A stretch of DNA of 9,105 nt from Moraxellaceae bacterium (GCA_014378805.1 JACMMY010000074.1:1-9105); one strand, 5' to 3'; counted from the first letter of the stretch, positions 1 through 7,795 are shown. Program-made: numbers and translations. Notes: generated from the sequence alone by a model not told the origin.

Positions 1-122
1 AAAATAAAATCTTAAAAAAAGTCGGACGTATTGCACCATCTGACGCAGAAATAGACGCCAATCCGCGTGCGCGTAGCGCATGGTTACGTGTCGCCGAACG
101 CACCCAAGAAGCGATACAATGA
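1..122 (+). CDS. rsmH: RsmH (MraW), 16S rRNA m4C1402 methyltransferase, C-terminal end only
   Basis: Only the last 39 codons are visible, read in the frame that begins at base 3 and stops at the TGA at 120-122. The tail contains the segment NPRARSAWLRVAER, which matches the conserved C-terminal end of RsmH (NPRSRSAxLRVAE type). RsmH is a cytoplasmic S-adenosylmethionine-dependent enzyme that N4-methylates C1402 of 16S rRNA in the decoding centre; the catalytic part lies upstream of the window. Its position directly before ftsL is the usual dcw order. Its stop overlaps the proposed ftsL start by an ATGA junction, implying translational coupling. Identification rests on the short tail plus gene order, both of which agree. 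Confidence 0.88.
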   Translation, partial: NKILKKVGRIAPSDAEIDANPRARSAWLRVAERTQEAIQ

Positions 123-601
123 ATCATCCTTCCCGTCCCATGTCTAGCTCAGCACCGACTACTATGCAATCATCTACACAATTATCAGCGATGAAAAAAC
201 CTGCGGCAAACAGCCCGTCTTCTTTTCGCATTGCGCTGATAGACGCGATACTTGTTTCGGTACTCGTTGCGGGCGTGATTGGCAGCGCACTCAGTGTCGC
301 GTTCCAAGTCAACGCAACGCGCGATGAATTCAAAGTGCTGCAAAAATCGAAACAAATTCGCGATCAACTTGACGTGGAATGGGGACGCTTACTGATTGAA
401 CAACAAACCTTTGGTGCAACCTCGCAAATTGGTAGTCGTGCCGTGATTTATTTACATATGTTCTCACCACCCGCCAATCAGGTGATGACTTTAGAGATTC
501 CAAATAAACATCTCACAGCGACTTCACAATTTAGTGTCGCACCAGAATTACCTCCGATCGATGGTGCAATGCCTGCAACGTCGCAAGGAGTCGAGCCATG
601 A
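119..601 (+). CDS. ftsL: Cell division protein FtsL
   Basis: FtsL is a single-pass inner-membrane divisome protein that pairs with FtsB and FtsQ and helps activate the FtsW/FtsI septal synthase. From the ATG at 119 the protein has 160 residues: a polar, Ser/Thr/Pro-rich cytoplasmic tail (1-37), one hydrophobic membrane segment (about 38-62), then a periplasmic heptad-like helix containing DVEWGRLLIEQ (85-95), the typical FtsL signature, and a later HMFSPP stretch. I chose 119 because it forms an ATGA overlap with the rsmH stop and has AAGAAG a few bases upstream. The ATG at 80 lies inside rsmH. ATGs at 140 and 191 are possible, and the latter would give 136 residues. At 160 residues it is longer than the roughly 120 of E. 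coli FtsL, with both tails extended. Sequence conservation in this family is low, so gene order supports the call. Confidence 0.9.
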   Translation: MNHPSRPMSSSAPTTMQSSTQLSAMKKPAANSPSSFRIALIDAILVSVLVAGVIGSALSVAFQVNATRDEFKVLQKSKQIRDQLDVEWGRLLIEQQTFGATSQIGSRAVIYLHMFSPPANQVMTLEIPNKHLTATSQFSVAPELPPIDGAMPATSQGVEP

Positions 602-2424
602 ACACACCTTCTAAACGCATCGCTAAGCGACAAAGCAGCGTTTCACAACGCGCAGTAGTACAACGCGATGGCTGGCGCTTCCGCGTTTTGTGGGGTGTCA
701 CCATTGCGATTTTTAGCTTACTGATGGTTCGTGCTTTTTATTTACAAGTGATCCAGCATCAATTTCTTAAAGCAAAAGCAGATGCGATGGTGATGAGTGT
801 TGATCGCATTCCCGCCCATCGTGGCATGATCTTGGATCGCAATGACACGCCACTGGCGATCAGCACGCCGTTGTCCACCTTGTGGTTAGATCCAAAAGAA
901 TATTTACAGCAAAAAGCTGAAATGGAAGAAACACTTGTCGCTCTTCGCAAAGACCCAAACAGCAAAGCTTTAAAGCGAAAAATACCAAAAACTAATTTTG
1001 ATTTAAATGCATTGGCATTAGCGGTCGGGATTGATCCGAATGATTTACGCGCCAAAATCCAAAGCAAGCCACGTTCGCGCTATCTCTTACTCCGCAGACA
1101 GATGCGTCCAGAAGATGCAGAAGTGGTTCGAAGTCGTAAATTCCAGTCGGTATACAAACAAACCGACTACCAACGCTTTTACCCACAAGCCCAACCGAAT
1201 GCACAGTTACTCGGTTTAACCAATCGTGTCGGCAAAGGCATTGAAGGCTTAGAAGCACAGTATAACGATGTGCTCATGGGTCAAGACGGCCAAATGCGCG
1301 TCATCCATGACAAGCAAGGTAATCGCATTAAAGACGTCGATCTTGTGAAAGCGGATCGTCCGGGTGAGGACATTAATCTGAGTATTGATGGACGCATTCA
1401 GTACATCATGTACCGCGAATTAGCCGCGGGCGGTATTGCCAATAATGCACGTTCAGCAACGGCAGTTGCATTGGATGCTGAGACAGGAGAAGTGCTCGCG
1501 ATGTCGAGTTGGCCTTCGTACAATCCCAATGATCCGAATGGATTAAGCAATAAAGACGCGATGCGTAACCGTGCGGTGATTGATAGCTTTGAACCAGGTT
1601 CGACCATGAAACCGCTGACGATGGTCGCGGCGCTCGAATCAGGAAAATACCAGCCTTATTCGCAAATCAATACCTCCCCTGGTTCGCTGGTGATCGGCAA
1701 TCATACGATTCGTGATCATGGCAATAATGGTGTGCTTGATTTAAAAGGCATTATTGTCAAATCGAGTAACGTTGGTGCGGCAAAAATCGCCTTATCGTTA
1801 CCGAACGACACCTTGCCTCTATTCTACCAACGGGTTGGTTTTAGTAAAAAAACCACGCTTGGATTCCCTGGTGAAAGTCGCGGTTTAATTCTACCGAAAA
1901 ACCTGTGGAACCAAGCTGAAGTTGCGACTATGTCTTATGGTTACGCAATTAACGTCAGCCTCATACAACTGGCGCAAGCCTACGCAACGATCGCATCTGG
2001 TGGTGTTGAACATCCTGTGACGCTGCGTAAACTGACAGGCACTCCGCCAGCCAAACGTTTATTTGACAGTAAAATTGCTGGTGAAGTGATTACCATGATG
2101 GAAGGTGTGACTGTTCAGGGTGGCACTGCGCCACAAGCGGCGATCGCAGGCTATCGCGTTGCAGGTAAAACAGGGACAGCGCATAAAGTGAACCCCGATG
2201 GTCGCGGTTATTCCGCTAACCAATATCGCGGCGTGTTTGTGGGTATGGCTCCCGCCAGCCATCCACGTATCGTGATCGCCGTTGTGGTTGAAAACCCTGT
2301 CGGTCAATACTATGGCGGTCTGGTTGCTGCGCCTATTTTCCAAAAAATCATGTCTGAATCATTGCGCTTGATGAATGTGCCCATGGATAAAGCGCTTGAA
2401 CCCACCAAAACAATAAAGAGATAA
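598..2424 (+). CDS. ftsI: Peptidoglycan D,D-transpeptidase FtsI (PBP3)
   Basis: FtsI crosslinks septal peptidoglycan by a serine transpeptidase reaction, works with FtsW in the divisome, and is a beta-lactam target. The 608-residue product has a short basic cytoplasmic tail, one membrane anchor (about 29-47), the class B PBP N-terminal motif RGMILDRN (75-82), a G-rich EGLE linker region, and the penicillin-binding domain. All three active-site motifs are intact: STMK with nucleophile S335, SSN at 389-391, and KTGT at 524-527. Length is close to E. coli FtsI (588). The start overlaps the ftsL stop as ATGA (598-601), with a good Shine-Dalgarno AAGGAG at 585-590, seven bases before the ATG. I see no lipobox, and the anchor looks uncleaved. 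Confidence 0.97.
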   Translation: MNTPSKRIAKRQSSVSQRAVVQRDGWRFRVLWGVTIAIFSLLMVRAFYLQVIQHQFLKAKADAMVMSVDRIPAHRGMILDRNDTPLAISTPLSTLWLDPKEYLQQKAEMEETLVALRKDPNSKALKRKIPKTNFDLNALALAVGIDPNDLRAKIQSKPRSRYLLLRRQMRPEDAEVVRSRKFQSVYKQTDYQRFYPQAQPNAQLLGLTNRVGKGIEGLEAQYNDVLMGQDGQMRVIHDKQGNRIKDVDLVKADRPGEDINLSIDGRIQYIMYRELAAGGIANNARSATAVALDAETGEVLAMSSWPSYNPNDPNGLSNKDAMRNRAVIDSFEPGSTMKPLTMVAALESGKYQPYSQINTSPGSLVIGNHTIRDHGNNGVLDLKGIIVKSSNVGAAKIALSLPNDTLPLFYQRVGFSKKTTLGFPGESRGLILPKNLWNQAEVATMSYGYAINVSLIQLAQAYATIASGGVEHPVTLRKLTGTPPAKRLFDSKIAGEVITMMEGVTVQGGTAPQAAIAGYRVAGKTGTAHKVNPDGRGYSANQYRGVFVGMAPASHPRIVIAVVVENPVGQYYGGLVAAPIFQKIMSESLRLMNVPMDKALEPTKTIKR

Positions 2425-2433
2425 CAGACCAAC

Positions 2434-4059
2434 ATGACCCATTCGCCAAACGATTCGACCATCGAAAATACATCTCCACAAGGGGTTAAGTTTGTCGATT
2501 TTTTTGAAGATCAGGCGCAATTGGGTCATGGTGAGCAATACACGAACTTAGATCAAACAATTACCAATACTGACATTCAAGCGTTAGCAATCGACAGTCG
2601 CCATATTAAAGCGGGTATATTATTCTTTGCCATCAAAGGCACCGCGCCCGCTGCAACGCAAGCTGAAATCAATGCAAAAATGGCGGGCTATATTCAAAGT
2701 GCGCTGACTCAAGGTGCCGCATTGATTTTGTCTGAGGTCGATGCAAAAACTTTAGGTTTCAGTAATGAACCGCGAATCGTCTATCTGGCTGATTTGCGTC
2801 AACGCATTGGGGGCATCGCTCGACGCTTTAATCAACAAATCAAGCCTCTTGCAAATACCACGCGTGTTGCTGCAGTTACTGGCACCAATGGCAAAACCAC
2901 AGTCACCCGACTTTTAGCTGAAATTTGGACGCACGCGGGTCAACTCAGTGCGGTTATGGGAACGACGGGAAATGGCATTGTACCGAATCTTACGCCATCC
3001 ACACACACCACGGTGGATGCCTTGCTTCTGCAAAACAAGCTGCATGATTATGCGGCGCAAGGTGCAACCCTCGCCTGCTTGGAAGCCAGTTCACACGGTT
3101 TAGAACAAGGTCGATTGGCGGGTACGCCTATTGAAGTGGCGATTTTTACCAATCTCACGCGTGACCATTTGGATTATCACGGCACTTTTGAAGCCTATGC
3201 CGAAGCCAAATCACGACTGTTTAATCCGCACTATTTCCCAGATTTGAAATACGCAATCGTCAATGCCGACGATCCTACAAGTTCACTCATGCTCGAACAC
3301 TTTCCTCAAGACGCCGTGGTTTGGCGTTATTCGATGCAATCTGTCGCAGATTTTTATATTTTAAAATCCGCCTTTACCCTAAATGGTGCGACTTTAGAGG
3401 TTCAAACGCCTTTTGGTGTCGTTACATTACAAAGCCCATTACTTGGTCGCTTTAATGTTGCCAATTTGTTGGCGGCAGTCGCGGGAGCATTGGCTTTGGG
3501 ACTATCATTGCTTGAGGTCTTGGCAGCTGTACCTCACTTGATTGGTGCGGCTGGACGGATGCAAGTGATTGCGGATGACTCGCTGTTATTGATTGTCGAT
3601 TATGCACATACGCCTGATGCGCTCACTCAAGTCTTAACCAGTTTACGGCCGCATGTGGATGGCAAATTGACTTGTGTATTTGGCTGTGGCGGAGACCGTG
3701 ATCGTGGTAAACGCCCACTAATGACACGTGCGGCACTGAATGATGCAGATCGTCTAATCGTGACCTCAGACAATCCACGCAGCGAAGCGACTGAAGCAAT
3801 TATTGCCGATATGCTACGAGATTTAACTGCTGATGAATTGCAAAGAATTACCGTTGTTCCTGACCGTAGACAAGCGATATTACACGCTGTACGCGACAGC
3901 AAAACTGGGGATGCGATCGTTCTTGCGGGTAAAGGTCATGAGAATTATCAAGAAATTGAGGGTGTCAGACATTGGTTTGATGATGCAGTGGAGTTAGCGC
4001 AAGCCCGTGCTGCATTACAGACGTTGCCTGTGACAACCGATGCTGATTTGAAGAGGTAA
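2434..4059 (+). CDS. murE: UDP-MurNAc-tripeptide synthetase MurE (meso-DAP adding)
   Basis: MurE is a cytoplasmic ATP-dependent Mur ligase that adds the third residue to UDP-MurNAc-L-Ala-D-Glu. The 541-residue protein shows the N-terminal UDP-binding domain with LAIDSRHIKAG (51-61), the ATP loop GTNGKTT (150-156), the LEASSHGL segment (216-223), TNLTRDHLDYHG (239-250), and the lysine expected to be carbamylated, in YAEAKSRLF (K259). In the C-terminal domain DNPRSE (446-451) is the signature for meso-diaminopimelate rather than lysine, and GKGHE (499-503) follows. The start is the first ATG after ftsI, nine bases from its stop, with only a weak purine-rich AAAGAG upstream, so coupling to ftsI is likely. 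The N-terminal domain is roughly 35 residues longer than in E. coli MurE, which is 495 residues in total. Confidence 0.96.
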   Translation: MTHSPNDSTIENTSPQGVKFVDFFEDQAQLGHGEQYTNLDQTITNTDIQALAIDSRHIKAGILFFAIKGTAPAATQAEINAKMAGYIQSALTQGAALILSEVDAKTLGFSNEPRIVYLADLRQRIGGIARRFNQQIKPLANTTRVAAVTGTNGKTTVTRLLAEIWTHAGQLSAVMGTTGNGIVPNLTPSTHTTVDALLLQNKLHDYAAQGATLACLEASSHGLEQGRLAGTPIEVAIFTNLTRDHLDYHGTFEAYAEAKSRLFNPHYFPDLKYAIVNADDPTSSLMLEHFPQDAVVWRYSMQSVADFYILKSAFTLNGATLEVQTPFGVVTLQSPLLGRFNVANLLAAVAGALALGLSLLEVLAAVPHLIGAAGRMQVIADDSLLLIVDYAHTPDALTQVLTSLRPHVDGKLTCVFGCGGDRDRGKRPLMTRAALNDADRLIVTSDNPRSEATEAIIADMLRDLTADELQRITVVPDRRQAILHAVRDSKTGDAIVLAGKGHENYQEIEGVRHWFDDAVELAQARAALQTLPVTTDADLKR

Positions 4060-4147
4060 AAGAAACCTTTCATTCACGATTTAATTGCCGTTTTAAAGAT
4101 CATGGAAGACTAGCAAAATACTTGCGAATCAAGGACAATCCATAACA

Positions 4148-4189
4148 ATGCGCCATTTTTATTTCATTTTACAGATTGATTTTTCATGA
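4148..4189 (+). CDS. Possible 13-codon leader ORF coupled to murF
   Basis: The 126-base gap between murE and murF is the only sizeable gap in an otherwise overlapping operon. It holds a short reading frame, MRHFYFILQIDFS, whose TGA (4187-4189) overlaps the murF ATG (4186-4188) as ATGA. This is the same junction used by rsmH/ftsL and ftsL/ftsI. An AAGGA at 4131-4135 precedes the short ORF by 12 bases, slightly longer than ideal. The murF ATG itself is preceded by T-rich sequence with no Shine-Dalgarno. One reading is that ribosomes load at the leader and re-initiate on murF. A chance ORF is equally possible at this length. I see no attenuator-like hairpin and no convincing promoter in the gap. 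Confidence 0.3.
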   Translation: MRHFYFILQIDFS

Positions 4190-5718
4190 CTGAACTCGCA
4201 GCGCCATCAACGCCTTTGCCCCATTGGACAGCCGCTGAACTTGCGCAATCAACGGGAGGCACTTGGCATCCAGTAGCAAGCGAAAAGAGCGATATTTCAG
4301 TCGCTCGCATCATCTCAAATACTCGTCTCATTCAATCCAACGATGCGTTTTTAGCATTGATTGGTGAGCGTTTCGATGCGCACAACTACGTTGCTGATGC
4401 CGCAAAACAAGGTGCAGTCGTTGCGATCGTGTCGCGCCTGATCGCTGATGTATCGATTCCACAATTGTTAGTTGATGATACCCGCCTCGCCTTAGGTCGT
4501 TTAGCGACCGCACGCCGCCAGAGTTTCCCACAATTAGAAACCGTTGCACTCACTGGCTCAAGCGGTAAAACTACGACCAAAGAAATGATCGGTAGCATTT
4601 TACGTTCGCACAGCAGTGATGCAGAAGTGTTAGTGACCCGCGGTAATTTGAATAATGATTTAGGCGTACCCATGATGTTATTGGAATTGACGCCACAACA
4701 TCGTTTTGCAGTCATGGAACTGGGCGCAAATCACATTGGTGAAATCGCCTACACCACCGCGATGGTCAAGCCTAAAGTCGCAGGAGTGTTGAACATTGGT
4801 ACGGCACATGTCGGCGAGTTCGGCGGACGCGAAGGGATTGCCCGCGCCAAGTCTGAGATTTTTCAAGGCTTGGCGGCTGATGGGATTGCGATCATTCCTG
4901 CGCAAGGCGATTTCAGTGAAGTGATCGCACAAGCGGCACGCAATTTCCAAACTATTCGCTTTGGCGGCGACCAAAACAACAGCGATGTGTTTGCAACTCA
5001 TATTGAAATACTCCCCACTTCTAGCCAATTCACTTTAAATGCGAAACGCGACACGATTAGCGTTGATCTGCCATTTTCAGGCGCGCATAACATCGAAAAT
5101 GCGCTGGCAGCAGCAGCTTTTGCACTCGCACTCGACATTCCGCTGACCACCACTGCACTGGGATTAAGCCAAGCTCTCGGTGCCAAAGGTCGTTTAAATT
5201 TCCTTAAGCATAATCTGCCAAACGGTACTTTGACATTGATCGATGATACCTATAATGCGAATCCGCATTCAATTCGTGCCGCTGCGCAAGTATTAACGGC
5301 TCAAGCTGGAAGTCGCGTTTTAGTGCTGGGCGATATCGGCGAACTCGGTGAAAGTGCTGCTGATGAGCATCGTCTCTTAGGTGTTGATCTGGCAAAAATG
5401 CCTCTTCATGCAATCTTCGCAGTGGGTAAATTTGCCCCAAGCACCATTGCTGATATTGCACTCAATACCGTCGAAGCACAGGCGTTTGACACTAAAGATC
5501 AATTACTGATTGCGTTAAAAAACTGGCTGCAAAGTCATACACACCAATCACCGTATCAAATGAACATCTTATTTAAAGGGTCGCGTTTCACACAAATGGA
5601 AACGTTGATCAATACCATCGAAACTGAAATTCAAAAAGATGCACAGGCTTTTGAACACACTATTTTTAAAAACGCTATTTTTAATACCACCAAAGATTCT
5701 GTATCGGAGACACGTTAA
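4186..5718 (+). CDS. murF: UDP-MurNAc-tripeptide D-alanyl-D-alanine ligase MurF
   Basis: MurF is the cytoplasmic Mur ligase that attaches D-Ala-D-Ala, completing the UDP-MurNAc pentapeptide. The 510-residue protein has the N-terminal domain with ISNTRLIQSNDAFLALIGERFDAHNY (43-68), the ATP loop TGSSGKTTTKE (123-133), the RGNLNNDLGVP segment (152-162), MELGANHIGEI (177-187), LIDDTYNANP (351-360), LGDIGELGE (381-389) and the C-terminal KGSRFTQME (464-472), all typical of MurF. E. coli MurF has about 452 residues; the extra length is partly a C-terminal tail after about residue 480. The start is fixed by an in-frame TGA at 4177-4179, and no Shine-Dalgarno is visible before the ATG. The stop shares one base with the mraY start (TAATG). 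Confidence 0.96.
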   Translation: MTELAAPSTPLPHWTAAELAQSTGGTWHPVASEKSDISVARIISNTRLIQSNDAFLALIGERFDAHNYVADAAKQGAVVAIVSRLIADVSIPQLLVDDTRLALGRLATARRQSFPQLETVALTGSSGKTTTKEMIGSILRSHSSDAEVLVTRGNLNNDLGVPMMLLELTPQHRFAVMELGANHIGEIAYTTAMVKPKVAGVLNIGTAHVGEFGGREGIARAKSEIFQGLAADGIAIIPAQGDFSEVIAQAARNFQTIRFGGDQNNSDVFATHIEILPTSSQFTLNAKRDTISVDLPFSGAHNIENALAAAAFALALDIPLTTTALGLSQALGAKGRLNFLKHNLPNGTLTLIDDTYNANPHSIRAAAQVLTAQAGSRVLVLGDIGELGESAADEHRLLGVDLAKMPLHAIFAVGKFAPSTIADIALNTVEAQAFDTKDQLLIALKNWLQSHTHQSPYQMNILFKGSRFTQMETLINTIETEIQKDAQAFEHTIFKNAIFNTTKDSVSETR

Positions 5719-6803
5719 TGTTGCTTTGGCTGTTTAATTTTTTAGGGCAATACCATCGTACGTTTCTGGTATTTGATTATCTGACCGTTCGCATCATTCT
5801 CAGTGTTTTGACCTCACTCGGCATCAGCCTCATGATTGGTCCAACGATGATTCGTTACCTGACTGCCCTGAAATATGGTCAAGCCATTCGTAATGATGGC
5901 CCACAAACTCATCTCGTGAAGACAGGCACACCCACGATGGGCGGCGTGTTGATTTTGGCAAGTATTGCGATCAGCACTTTGCTCTGGTGCAAACTCGATA
6001 ATCCTTATGTGTGGATTGTATTAGCGGTTATGGTGGTTTTTGGCATCGTCGGTTTTATGGATGACTGGCTCAAAATTAAACATAAAAACCCGAAAGGTCT
6101 ATCAGCAAAGAAGAAATACTTTTGGACATCCGTTGGCGCGTTAGGCGCAGGAGCCGCGTTACTTTATCTGGCAAAATCTCCAGATCAAACTGAGTTACTC
6201 ATTCCATTTTTCAAAAACCTATCGTTGCCACTTGGCGCGGCGGGTTTTGTAATCTTTACCTATCTCGTCATCACAGGCAGCAGTAATGCTGTGAACCTCA
6301 CCGATGGATTAGATGGACTGGCAATTATGCCTGTGGTGTTGGTTGCGACGGGTTTAGGTGCGTTTGCTTATCTTTCGGGTAACGTCAGTTTTGCTCATTA
6401 TCTACATATTCCTTACATCGCGTATAACAGCGAACTCGTTGTGATCTGCGCTGCGATGATTGGTTCTGGCTTAGGCTTTCTTTGGTTTAACGCCCATCCT
6501 GCACAAGTGTTTATGGGTGACGTTGGTGCGTTGACCCTTGGCGCGATGCTGGGTGTGATTGCGGTCATGGTGCGTCAGGAAATGGTTCTTGCGATTATGG
6601 GCGGTTTGTTTGTCGCAGAAGCCTTGTCAGTCGTACTCCAAGTCGGGTCGTACAAACTGCGTAAAAAGCGTATTTTCAGAATGGCACCGCTTCATCATCA
6701 TTTTGAGGAGTTGGGCTGGCCTGAAACACGCGTTGTGGTGCGATTTTGGATCATTACGATTATGCTCGTTCTACTCGGACTAATGACCTTGAAGTTCCGC
6801 TAA
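5718..6803 (+). CDS. mraY: Phospho-MurNAc-pentapeptide transferase MraY
   Basis: MraY is a polytopic inner-membrane enzyme that transfers phospho-MurNAc-pentapeptide to undecaprenyl phosphate, giving lipid I. The product has 361 residues, nearly identical in length to E. coli MraY (360), and many hydrophobic segments. Family motifs are in order: GQAIRNDGPQTHLVKTGTPTMGG (54-76), FMDDWLKIKHKNPKGL (113-128) with the aspartate pair D115/D116, NAVNLTDGLDGLA (190-202), the catalytic MGDVGAL (266-272, D268), and the histidine motif APLHHHFE (323-330). The ATG overlaps the murF stop by one base, and GGAGA at 5706-5710 serves as ribosome binding site. It is the last gene of the unit and is followed by a strong terminator. 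Confidence 0.97.
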   Translation: MLLWLFNFLGQYHRTFLVFDYLTVRIILSVLTSLGISLMIGPTMIRYLTALKYGQAIRNDGPQTHLVKTGTPTMGGVLILASIAISTLLWCKLDNPYVWIVLAVMVVFGIVGFMDDWLKIKHKNPKGLSAKKKYFWTSVGALGAGAALLYLAKSPDQTELLIPFFKNLSLPLGAAGFVIFTYLVITGSSNAVNLTDGLDGLAIMPVVLVATGLGAFAYLSGNVSFAHYLHIPYIAYNSELVVICAAMIGSGLGFLWFNAHPAQVFMGDVGALTLGAMLGVIAVMVRQEMVLAIMGGLFVAEALSVVLQVGSYKLRKKRIFRMAPLHHHFEELGWPETRVVVRFWIITIMLVLLGLMTLKFR

Positions 6804-6833
6804 TCACGATCAATCGATCATCTCTAGAACACT

Positions 6834-6867
6834 AAAAATCCCACTCTAATGACAGTGGGATTTTTTT
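6834..6867 (+). terminator. Intrinsic terminator ending the dcw unit
   Basis: A perfect 12-bp stem (AAAAATCCCACT at 6834-6845 pairing with AGTGGGATTTTT at 6854-6865) encloses an 8-base loop and runs into seven T residues (6861-6867). It begins about 30 bases after the mraY stop. The A-tract on the left arm means it could also stop transcription coming from the right, but no opposing gene ends here. Confidence 0.93.
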
Positions 6868-7229
6868 ATGGATGGGCTGAAAACACTGAATCAAAATACC
6901 TATAGATTCCATTAATTTCGTCTCCATCTACGTTTGAATGATCGCATTAAATTCAAATATATCACGCCAGACTAAGCGACATTTGACGCATAACTTACAC
7001 ATTCCCTCCCTAAACACATACGTTGACTCTTATCCAGCACAGGATGCGCACAGGATACGCTTAAAGCGCCCACATCAAACTTTAAACCCTCATGCAACAA
7101 TAAACGAGGTATTTGTAGATTATCGTTTCATCGCAAATATGCTTTACCAGAAAATCTTTAAATAAGAGTGAATTTATTAAATAGATTTATTTATCAATTA
7201 ACTATCTATATTTTGCGGAGCAATGAGAC
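6868..7229. other. Gene-free interval between the dcw terminator and the next gene
   Basis: These 362 bases separate the mraY terminator from the glycine-zipper gene. The only ORF of note (6938-7165, + strand, 75 codons) has no ribosome binding site, no hydrophobic or conserved segment and an unremarkable composition, so I do not call it. The last 70 bases are strongly AT-rich, as expected for a promoter region. I cannot pick a convincing -35/-10 pair: TATATT at 7207-7212 would put the transcript start on top of the Shine-Dalgarno. A short direct repeat lies at 7037-7056. Confidence 0.6.
7037..7056. repeat. Two copies of GCACAGGAT with an 11-base period
   Basis: GCACAGGAT occurs at 7037-7045 and again at 7048-7056, separated by GC. 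The spacing is about one helical turn, which suits a protein binding to one DNA face, but two 9-base copies may also arise by slippage or chance. It lies about 175 bases before the glycine-zipper gene. Confidence 0.4.
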
Positions 7230-7748
7230 ATGAATAAATCAGAAATAAAAGAGATGGATCGCGATCAAATTAAGCATATGTCAGACAGTACAAAAGCCGA
7301 CTTAAATGCTGACCCAATTACAGGTGAGCCTGGCTCGCACATCGCAACGACAACTGTTGGTGCGGGGACTGGAGTCGTCGTGGGTGGGCTAATCGGGTCA
7401 GTCGCTGGACCGCTTGGTGCACTCGCAGGTGCGGCATTAGGCACTATTTTAGGTGCGGAATTAGGTCATATGACGGGTGAAGCCATTGAACCGACGGTTG
7501 AAGCAGCATACTGGCGTGAAGCAGTCATCAGCAGACCTTATTACCTTGCTAACTATGATTTTGAACGTGATTATCATCCAGCCTATCGTTTAGGCTACGA
7601 GGCTCGCAGAAAGAATCGCAATGACTCGTTTAGTCAACATGAAGAAACCCTGAGAACGAAATGGGAACATAGCAAAGCCGATTCGCGTCTCGGTTGGGAA
7701 CATGCAAAACAAGCTGCTCGTGATGCTTGGGAACGTATTACGCATTAA
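7230..7748 (+). CDS. Glycine-zipper family hypothetical protein (DPITGxPGxH type)
   Basis: The 172-residue protein has a polar N-terminus, the motif DPITGEPGSH (28-37), a Gly/Ala-rich hydrophobic stretch (about 43-83) with repeated small-xxx-small spacing, then a charged half with AYWRE (93-97), YHPAYRLGYEAR (115-126) and a terminal SRLGWEHAKQAARDAWERI (152-170). I recognise this layout from a family of uncharacterised proteins in many proteobacteria. I know of no established function; the glycine zipper suggests helix packing in or on a membrane, which is inference. There is no signal peptide or lipobox. GGAG at 7217-7220 lies nine bases before the ATG. It stands alone between two terminators, so it is probably a single-gene transcript; related proteins are often described as stress-linked, which I cannot test here. 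Confidence 0.88.
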   Translation: MNKSEIKEMDRDQIKHMSDSTKADLNADPITGEPGSHIATTTVGAGTGVVVGGLIGSVAGPLGALAGAALGTILGAELGHMTGEAIEPTVEAAYWREAVISRPYYLANYDFERDYHPAYRLGYEARRKNRNDSFSQHEETLRTKWEHSKADSRLGWEHAKQAARDAWERITH

Positions 7749-7763
7749 AGCGTTTTGTTTTCA

Positions 7764-7795
7764 AAAAAGGCATAGACTGAAATCTGTGCCTTTTT
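7764..7795 (+). terminator. Intrinsic terminator after the glycine-zipper gene
   Basis: AAAAAGGCATAGA (7764-7776) pairs with TCTGTGCCTTTTT (7783-7795) through 13 pairs with one G-U wobble, around the 6-base loop CTGAAA, ending in five T residues. It begins 15 bases after the stop codon of the gene. Confidence 0.9.

Noticed and set aside
80..118. Upstream ATG at 80 as the ftsL start
   Set aside because: It lies well inside rsmH and adds an arginine-rich out-of-family stretch that is simply the rsmH tail in another frame; the ATGA junction at 119 is better.
4386..4715. 109-codon minus-strand ORF within murF, and similar opposite-strand ORFs in ftsI, murE and murF
   Set aside because: They lie wholly inside conserved genes in other frames, with no recognisable protein features; they are shadows of the coding strand.
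6938..7165. 75-codon plus-strand ORF after the mraY terminator
   Set aside because: No Shine-Dalgarno before the ATG, no recognisable domain, membrane segment or signal, and a length expected by chance in non-coding DNA.
7207..7212. TATATT as a -10 box for the glycine-zipper gene
   Set aside because: Transcription would start at about the Shine-Dalgarno (7217-7220), and no -35 element stands at the right distance.
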